A stretch of DNA of 10,112 bases, from NCBI GenBank assembly GCA_002368715.1, contig DFEO01000046.1, positions 1 to 10,112 of the forward strand, in the 5' to 3' direction. The DNA comes from Ruminococcus sp. UBA3800 (lineage in GTDB: Bacteria > Bacillota > Clostridia > Oscillospirales > Ruminococcaceae). Shown here one piece after another: positions 5,750 to 10,112 of the stretch; position 1 is the first letter of the stretch; every line of letters starts with the position of its first letter. Both the position numbers and the translations under genes were made by a program. The notes under the pieces were generated by a model. The model searched no databases. It was not told the DNA's origin and was given only the letters and a program-made list of their open reading frames with translations.

Positions 5750-6820
5750 TCAGTAATCCCAGCCGAAATATTTCTTATTGTTGCCGTAAAGGTCTCTCCA
5801 GCACTTGGGGAAGTAGATATCCTTATTGGCCTTGTCCTTATAGGAATCAACGATGAGGTCGAGGTTGTCCTCGGCTGTCATCTTCTTTGCAACAATGACC
5901 CATCTGAGATCAGACGTCTCGTTCGTACAGGTGGACAGCGATATATACTTATCGTCCTCTGTACACTCTATATCGTTTGAATACCACGAACGCTTTCTCA
6001 CTTCTGCGATCCAGTCGTCGAACTTGTAATCGGAATCATCAAAATATCTTGTTGTCCAGTACTCGAACACATTGCCCTCGTCCTGGCTCTCATATATATT
6101 GGCGCAGAAAACGCCGACGATAACATATTTAGCACCCGACTCATATATCGTGTTGAACTCGATAACAGGGTATTTCTTCATAAAGTCGAGGCCCTTCTTA
6201 TACTCGGTCAGGTGAGTGAACGAGGTGCCGAGGTATCTCATGTGGTGGCCGTAGATAGTAATATTATCCGACTGGCCCTCTGCATTTATGGTAGCCCATG
6301 CATCGGCATATATGCTTCCCGACTCGTAATACTGCTTGTCCAGATTCTTATAGAGGTAATACTCATTGTCCTCGCCCTGGAGCACGGGGAAGTTTATATA
6401 CTCGTCTCCGTCACTGTTGCAAAAGCCGGGTATCTTTATCCAGCCGACAACGTCGCTGTTTCTTTCAAGCAGCTTCTTTGCCCAGTCCTGGATCTCTCTC
6501 TTTTTGACAGACGCCTCGGGGTTGTCCGCATCAACATCGTCAACGCCGCCCTTTTTCGTCCTGTCGATATTATCATCAAAGGTCGGTTCGTAGCTTACGA
6601 TCTCCTGCATATAGGTCTGATCCTTTTCATCAGCCTTCAGAAAATCGGACAGCTTGCCCAGCGAGAAGCAGAACACTGCTATCGAGCCCATAAAAACGAT
6701 CTTTCTTATGACCTCGCCTACGGCGTCGCCCTTCCACGGGATGAAATATTTTAAAACTCTTATAAAGAAATTTGTCTCGTCCTTCTCGGACAGATCAACT
6801 GCTTCATTTGCCATAGACAT
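5750..6820 (-). CDS. srtB: Class B sortase, membrane-anchored transpeptidase
   Basis: Sortases cleave a C-terminal sorting motif on secreted proteins and join them to peptidoglycan or pilin subunits. This 356-residue protein has a polar N-terminus, one membrane segment (about 38-57), an acidic linker, and a catalytic domain from about 105 onward. Catalytic residues are recognisable: His 192 in IYGHHM, Cys 298 in LSTC and Arg 306 in LRWVIVAKK. The order NITIYGHHM then YISLSTCTNE is typical of class B, as is the large domain with extra helices between motifs. An unusual 45-residue C-terminal extension (from about 312) is rich in Lys, Asp and aromatics. Start ATG 6820 has GAGAGG 8 nt upstream, overlapping the pncC stop, so the two genes are translationally coupled. 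No protein with an LPXTG or NPQTN-like signal is encoded in the window, so the substrate is elsewhere. Confidence 0.92.
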   Translation of the reverse strand: MSMANEAVDLSEKDETNFFIRVLKYFIPWKGDAVGEVIRKIVFMGSIAVFCFSLGKLSDFLKADEKDQTYMQEIVSYEPTFDDNIDRTKKGGVDDVDADNPEASVKKREIQDWAKKLLERNSDVVGWIKIPGFCNSDGDEYINFPVLQGEDNEYYLYKNLDKQYYESGSIYADAWATINAEGQSDNITIYGHHMRYLGTSFTHLTEYKKGLDFMKKYPVIEFNTIYESGAKYVIVGVFCANIYESQDEGNVFEYWTTRYFDDSDYKFDDWIAEVRKRSWYSNDIECTEDDKYISLSTCTNETSDLRWVIVAKKMTAEDNLDLIVDSYKDKANKDIYFPKCWRDLYGNNKKYFGWDY

Positions 6821-6825
6821 AACAA

Positions 6826-7362
6826 TTACCTCTCTTTCTGAGCAGCCGACAGCTCCGTCACCGTTTCAAGCGCCGCCAGCACCGTCAGCAATCGTATCCT
6901 GTTTCTGTCCAATCCTTCATATACTTCATAGAGCCTGAGCGTTTTTGCTATCTCCTTTTCACGGTCACGCACCGAAACATACACCGTTCCTGCCCTTACC
7001 CCCATATCATCTCCGGGACCCGCAACACCCGTTACAGCTATCGCTGCATCGGCGCCGAACAGTCTCAAAGCGCCCGCACTCATTTCGCTTGCGGTCTGAG
7101 GGGAATACACCGTGAATTTTTCAAGCGTTTCATTTTTAACGCCCAGAAGCTTCATCTTTATCTCTTCACTATACGAACATAGCCCGCCGCAGAACATTTT
7201 TGAAGCACCTGCCACATCCGTGACCTTCTCCATTATCATTCCGCCCGTACAGCTCTCGGCCGTACACAGCACAAGCCCATTGTCCTTCATATATTTTACT
7301 ACATTCTGTGCGGCAGTGTCAATACTTTGCAATATCACTTTGTCACTCTCTGCAAATAGCAT
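6826..7362 (-). CDS. pncC: Nicotinamide-nucleotide amidase (stand-alone CinA C-terminal domain)
   Basis: PncC deamidates nicotinamide mononucleotide to nicotinate mononucleotide and so recycles the NMN released by NAD-dependent DNA ligase. The 178-residue length fits the stand-alone domain; the N-terminal MoCF-like domain of full CinA is absent, which is common. Motifs are AESCTGG (35-41) with the nucleophile-region Ser, GGLCSYSEEIKMKLLGV, TGVAGPGD (111-118), AGTVYVSV and a late Arg-rich helix (RNRIR, 153-157). ATG at 7362 is preceded by a strong AAAAGGAGG with a 10-nt gap. The stop is 5 nt before srtB. A candidate promoter carrying a LexA-like box lies directly upstream, and CinA-family genes are often near recA or in the SOS regulon elsewhere. 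The reaction is inferred from family membership. Confidence 0.92.
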   Translation of the reverse strand: MLFAESDKVILQSIDTAAQNVVKYMKDNGLVLCTAESCTGGMIMEKVTDVAGASKMFCGGLCSYSEEIKMKLLGVKNETLEKFTVYSPQTASEMSAGALRLFGADAAIAVTGVAGPGDDMGVRAGTVYVSVRDREKEIAKTLRLYEVYEGLDRNRIRLLTVLAALETVTELSAAQKER

Positions 7363-7392
7363 ATTGGCCGAGCCTCCTTTTTTAGCGTTTTT

Positions 7393-7420
7393 AACATAAA
7401 CCGAACGCCTGTTTTGTACA
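7393..7420 (-). promoter_or_regulatory. Candidate pncC promoter with LexA-like box in the spacer
   Basis: On the minus strand TGTACA (7420-7415) and TATGTT (7398-7393) are spaced 16 bp and each match the sigma-A consensus at four of six positions. GAACGCCTGTTT (7403-7414, plus strand) lies in the spacer and matches the Gram-positive LexA half-site pattern GAAC-N4-GTTC except for the last base. The position would allow repression by occlusion. Transcription would start near 7386, giving a leader of about 24 nt. Both parts are imperfect. Confidence 0.35.
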
Positions 7421-7497
7421 TTCTGTTAATTCGACAACATTCGCAAATCAATGGATCAAGCTCTGTCCGGTGTTTTACGGCGTCGCTTGCGGACTGT

Positions 7498-7524
7498 CAA
7501 AATAGCCCGAAAAACGGCAGCTAT
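7498..7524 (-). terminator. Candidate terminator downstream of thiI
   Basis: On the minus strand ATAGC (7524-7520), a TG bulge, CCG, a five-T loop, then CGG and GCTAT (7506-7502) form an eight-pair bulged stem followed by TTTG. It is about 65 nt after the thiI stop. The stem is modest and the T-run short. Confidence 0.4.
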
Positions 7525-7533
7525 CCCATATTT

Positions 7534-7576
7534 TGTACAGTTGTCATCGTGAAGAAAATGTACAGAATATTGTACA
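7534..7576. promoter_or_regulatory. Cluster of TGTACA palindromes between thiI and pncC
   Basis: TGTACA occurs at 7534, 7559 and 7571 here, at 7415 in the pncC promoter region, and at 7723 in the end of thiI. The pair at 7559 and 7571 is separated by GAATAT and can form a six-pair hairpin; on the minus strand it is followed by TTTTCTT, so it could also serve as a weak thiI terminator. TTTTGTACA is exactly repeated at 7412 and 7531. No regulator is identified. Confidence 0.4.
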
Positions 7577-7587
7577 CTTTCCTGATC

Positions 7588-8763
7588 TCAATATGTCTTG
7601 ATATACTGGACGCTCGTTTGCTCCACGGCCTGTCTGATATAGGGCTCAAAATCAAAGCTCTGCTGTGCTCTTTCCACCTCGGCAAGCTTGGGTCTGGTCC
7701 TTGGGTGCTTGGGTGTGAAGACTGTACAGCAGTCCTCGTAGGGGAGGATAGATGTGTCAAAGGTGTCGATCTTTCTTGCGATCTCAACTATCTCCGACTT
7801 GTCCAGTCCCACGCAGGGTCTGAACACCGGCATACGGCATACCGCATCGGTGCAGACCATAGCATACATAGTCTGGCTGGCCACCTGACCGAGGCTCTCT
7901 CCGGTTATCAGCGCCTGGATGCCCTCTCGCTCGCATATGCGCTGTGCGATCTCCATCATAAGGCGGCGCATTATGATCGTGAAAAACTCCTCGGGACAAT
8001 TGTCACGCAGCAGCTCCTGTATCTTTGTGAAGGGAACGCAGTAGAAATCTATCTCGCCGCAGTAGGCCGAGATTATTTTCGCAAGCTTTTCCACCTTCAT
8101 TCTCGCTCTGTCCGAGGTGTAGGGCGGAGCCTCAAAATGTATCGCTGACACTCTTGCGCCTCTTCTTGCTATCATATAGCCTGCCACAGGCGAGTCTATA
8201 CCGCCGGAAAGCAGCAGCATAGCCTTTCCGCTGGAGCCGACAGGCAGACCGCCTGCGCCGTCTGTCTGGCCTGCATGAACATAAGCATTCTGCTCTCTTA
8301 TCTCAACGACCACCGTAACATCGGGATCGTGAACGTCGACCTTGAGGTGCGGGAACCTGTCAAGGACAGCGCCGCCCATCTCGGCACATATCTCGGGGGA
8401 CTTCATCGCAAAGCGCTTGTCCGAGCGTTTTGCCTCTACCTTGAAAGTGCGTGCGCCGTCAAGCTGCTCTGCAAGATATTCACATCCCTTATCAAGGATA
8501 ACGCTCATATCCTTTTCAAGCACACAGCACCTGCAAAGCTTGACTATACCGAACACCTTGGACAGCCTGTCAGACACCTCATCAACGTCGATATCCTCAT
8601 CCAACGGCTCCACATAAAGAGTGGACTGAGAACGGTATATCTCAAAGTCGCCCAGACTTTTCAGCCTGTATTTAACACTTTTGACCATCATGCTCTCAAA
8701 GCTGGATTTGTTGAGCCCCTTGAGCGCTATCTCTCCGTATTTGCAAAGAATTATTTCCTTCAT
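7588..8763 (-). CDS. thiI: ThiI, tRNA 4-thiouridine and thiazole sulfur transferase, short form
   Basis: ThiI adenylates U8 of tRNA and inserts sulfur to make 4-thiouridine; some versions also serve thiamin thiazole synthesis. This 391-residue protein has an N-terminal ferredoxin-like domain (KEIILCKYGEIALKGLN), a THUMP domain (about 60-165; FKVEAKRSDKRF) and a PP-loop domain beginning LLLSGGIDSPVAGY (about 184-197). Later come ITGESLGQVASQT and PYEDCCTVF, whose Cys pair covers the conserved disulfide-forming Cys. The C-terminal rhodanese domain of the E. coli enzyme is absent. In Bacillus subtilis, where it is also missing, the neighbouring desulfurase NifZ supplies sulfur; the same pair is seen here. 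Two consecutive ATG codons follow GGAGG; the second (8763) has the better 6-nt spacing, and the first (8766) would add one Met. The gap to nifZ is 15 nt, so they form one operon. Confidence 0.94.
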   Translation of the reverse strand: MKEIILCKYGEIALKGLNKSSFESMMVKSVKYRLKSLGDFEIYRSQSTLYVEPLDEDIDVDEVSDRLSKVFGIVKLCRCCVLEKDMSVILDKGCEYLAEQLDGARTFKVEAKRSDKRFAMKSPEICAEMGGAVLDRFPHLKVDVHDPDVTVVVEIREQNAYVHAGQTDGAGGLPVGSSGKAMLLLSGGIDSPVAGYMIARRGARVSAIHFEAPPYTSDRARMKVEKLAKIISAYCGEIDFYCVPFTKIQELLRDNCPEEFFTIIMRRLMMEIAQRICEREGIQALITGESLGQVASQTMYAMVCTDAVCRMPVFRPCVGLDKSEIVEIARKIDTFDTSILPYEDCCTVFTPKHPRTRPKLAEVERAQQSFDFEPYIRQAVEQTSVQYIKTY

Positions 8764-8781
8764 CATTACCCTCCAGATCTG

Positions 8782-9906
8782 TTATCTAACTTTCGCAAGC
8801 TCGTTTTCGGCGTTTTTGATCTCGTTTATCAGCGTGTCTATCTCCCCGGGAGTGTTGTCTGCGCAAAAGCTTATCCTTAGCGTGAAGTCGCTCACAGACG
8901 CACAGCCGAACTGTGCAAGCACCGTGCTTTTCTTGCCTTTGGAGCAGGCAGAGCCGCTTGAAACATATATCTGCTTCTTTTCAAGATAGTGCAGCAGCAC
9001 CTCGGAGCGCAGCCCCTTTATCGCTATGCTCACAACGTAAGGCGATGCATCCTCCTGCGAATTGACGATCCAGCCGTGCTCTTTACACCCCAAAACAAGG
9101 TGATCCCGAAGTGCGCCGACTTTTTTATACCTTGCGTTCACCGTAGGTGACAGCTTTTCGACCGCAGCGCCGAACCCGGCTATCAGCGGCACCGATTCCG
9201 TTCCCGAACGGAATCCCGATTCCTGACCGCCGCCATAGAGCAGGGACGGCAGATGAACGCCCTTTTTAAGATAGAGAGCACCTATACCCTTCGGAGCGTG
9301 GATCTTGTGGCCGCTCAGGGATATCATATCCGCACCCAGCTTTTTGACCTTCACGGGAAGCTTCATAAATCCCTGAACGCAGTCGCAGTGAGTAAGGACA
9401 GTGCGGTCCTTTTTCTTTACTCCTGAAAATATCTCGCTGACAGGCAGCACATATCCCGTTTCGTTGTTCACCATCATAACGCTTATGAGAAACGTGTTTT
9501 CATCAACAGCATTTATAAAGTCCTCTGCATAAAAGCGGCCGTCCTCTCTCGGTGATATACGCACCACCTCGCAGCCTGCTTCTTCAAGAACGAGTGCCGC
9601 ATTTGCGGTGGCAGGGTGCTCGACCGCCGAGATGATGACCTTGTTCTTGCGTTTTGAATGTGCCCTGAAGCTTCCGAAGATCGCTGTATTGCTGCTCTCG
9701 GTGGCACCTGATGTAAAATATATCTCCGAAGGATCGGCGCCCAGAGCCTGTGCGATCGTTTCCCTTGCGCCGGAAACCATCAGCTCGGCATCCAGACCCA
9801 GCCTGTGGAGCGACGACGGGTTTCCAAAGCACTGCATCCCCTTATTTACAGCATCCGCAGCCTCCTCGCAGACAGCGGTCGTTGCAGCATTATCAAAATA
9901 GATCAA
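8782..9906 (-). CDS. nifZ: Cysteine desulfurase, NifS/IscS family (NifZ-like, ThiI partner)
   Basis: This PLP enzyme takes sulfur from cysteine as a persulfide, releasing alanine, and probably hands it to ThiI encoded next. In the 374-residue form, YFDNAATT is at the N-terminus, TSGATESSN binds PLP phosphate, SAVEHPAT carries the ring-stacking His (97), HCDCVQ carries Asp 175 and Gln 178, and SLSGHKIHAPKG carries the Schiff-base Lys 201. The persulfide Cys is 321 in SSGSACSKGK. The start is taken as TTG at 9906, giving MIYFDNAATT as in homologues, with GAAAGG 10 nt upstream. The ATG at 9960 is rejected because it lies inside the promoter, between -10 and -35. A GTG at 9924 is a second option. 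The extra Cys in HCDC, where small residues are usual, is a minor oddity. Assignment as NifZ rests on the thiI neighbour. Confidence 0.92.
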   Translation of the reverse strand: MIYFDNAATTAVCEEAADAVNKGMQCFGNPSSLHRLGLDAELMVSGARETIAQALGADPSEIYFTSGATESSNTAIFGSFRAHSKRKNKVIISAVEHPATANAALVLEEAGCEVVRISPREDGRFYAEDFINAVDENTFLISVMMVNNETGYVLPVSEIFSGVKKKDRTVLTHCDCVQGFMKLPVKVKKLGADMISLSGHKIHAPKGIGALYLKKGVHLPSLLYGGGQESGFRSGTESVPLIAGFGAAVEKLSPTVNARYKKVGALRDHLVLGCKEHGWIVNSQEDASPYVVSIAIKGLRSEVLLHYLEKKQIYVSSGSACSKGKKSTVLAQFGCASVSDFTLRISFCADNTPGEIDTLINEIKNAENELAKVR

Positions 9907-9942
9907 TTCATCATAACCTTTCACTTTTGTGTGTATCAGTTT

Positions 9943-9971
9943 ATTATACCACATCCGCACATTTTTTGCAA
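9943..9971 (-). promoter_or_regulatory. Extended -10 promoter of the nifZ-thiI operon
   Basis: On the minus strand TTGCAA (9971-9966), a 17-bp spacer and a perfect TATAAT (9948-9943) preceded by TGG (extended -10) make a strong sigma-A-type promoter. Transcription would begin near 9936, so the leader to the TTG start is about 30 nt, too short for a riboswitch. Confidence 0.8.
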
Positions 9972-10025
9972 GTGGCAGGTGCTCGCCGCACGGCTAATTC
10001 CCCCACCCCGCCCGGGAGCGTGCAG

Positions 10026-10078
10026 GCTATTCAATAGCAGCTGCCCTCCCCGGAGGGGAGGGGATAGGTTTTGTTTTA
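10026..10078. repeat. Palindromic intergenic sequence upstream of nifZ
   Basis: Two hairpins are adjacent: GCTATT-C-AATAGC (10026-10038) and the GC-rich CCCTCCCC-GGA-GGGGAGGG (10044-10062), the latter followed after a few bases by TTTTGTTTT (10070-10078) on the plus strand. The flank at 9990-10020 is C-rich. It resembles short dispersed palindromes found between genes in gut Firmicutes, and could alternatively be a plus-strand terminator for an unseen transcript. No gene is visible from 9972 to the window end. Confidence 0.5.
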
Positions 10079-10112
10079 ACTTATCATTTCGTGACACTGC
10101 GTGAACCTTGCA

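Noticed and set aside
6826..7362. pncC as a truncated cinA
   Set aside because: The length, start and ribosome binding site fit the stand-alone C-terminal domain, which is a normal form.
7451..7555. 34-codon plus-strand frame in the thiI-pncC gap
   Set aside because: It has no ribosome binding site, crosses the candidate thiI terminator, and its composition shows nothing protein-like.
7414..8148. Plus-strand 244-codon frame
   Set aside because: It is antisense to thiI and starts in an intergenic region without a ribosome binding site.
9907..9942. TPP or other riboswitch before nifZ-thiI
   Set aside because: The leader from the promoter is only about 30 nt and lacks riboswitch motifs.
9907..9960. 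ATG at 9960 as the nifZ start
   Set aside because: It falls between the -35 and -10 boxes of a strong promoter, and homologues begin at the MIYFDNAATT sequence.

Overview
The window looks like chromosomal DNA from a Gram-positive member of the Clostridia, most likely a Ruminococcus-like Oscillospiraceae. The signs are moderate GC content, strong AGGAGG-type ribosome binding sites, sigma-A-type promoters with 17-bp spacers, a short ThiI paired with a NifS-like desulfurase, a class B sortase, and SpoIID and SleB family wall proteins. The genus is an inference from gene content and style, not from a marker gene. I see no phage, transposase, CRISPR array, tRNA or rRNA.

Layout, left to right. Positions 1-368 hold the 3' end of prfB (release factor 2) on the plus strand. 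It converges on a bidirectional terminator (about 391-454) with everything else, because all other genes are on the minus strand. In minus-strand transcription order, from the right end, they are: a nifZ-like cysteine desulfurase and thiI (tRNA 4-thiouridine/thiazole sulfur transfer, one operon from a very good extended -10 promoter); a 225-bp gap rich in TGTACA palindromes; pncC (stand-alone CinA C-terminal domain) tightly coupled to a class B sortase; a SleB-type wall hydrolase with an SH3 domain; a SpoIID/LytB-type wall protein followed by a double zinc-ribbon protein with a Pro/Ala/Glu repeat linker; maf and a 101-residue unknown protein; an AT-rich intergenic stretch with a 105-bp inverted-repeat element; and a membrane protein of unknown function.

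Functionally there are two themes. One is sulfur transfer and nucleotide housekeeping (nifZ, thiI, pncC, maf). The other is the cell envelope (sortase B, SleB-like hydrolase, SpoIID-like lytic transglycosylase candidate, unknown membrane protein). The SpoIID-like gene has a sigma-A-like promoter and a long hydrophilic C-terminal tail, so a vegetative wall role is at least as likely as a sporulation role.

The most unusual signals are regulatory. In two places an intrinsic-terminator hairpin lies directly against the ribosome binding site of the next same-strand gene (maf and the membrane protein). In one place the 3' arm of a terminator also forms the -35 box of the next promoter. A 14-bp inverted repeat encloses a possible 35-residue reading frame and pairs fully only in the minus-strand RNA. 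A cluster of TGTACA sites and a LexA-like box precede pncC. I found no clear new multi-gene defence or mobile system.
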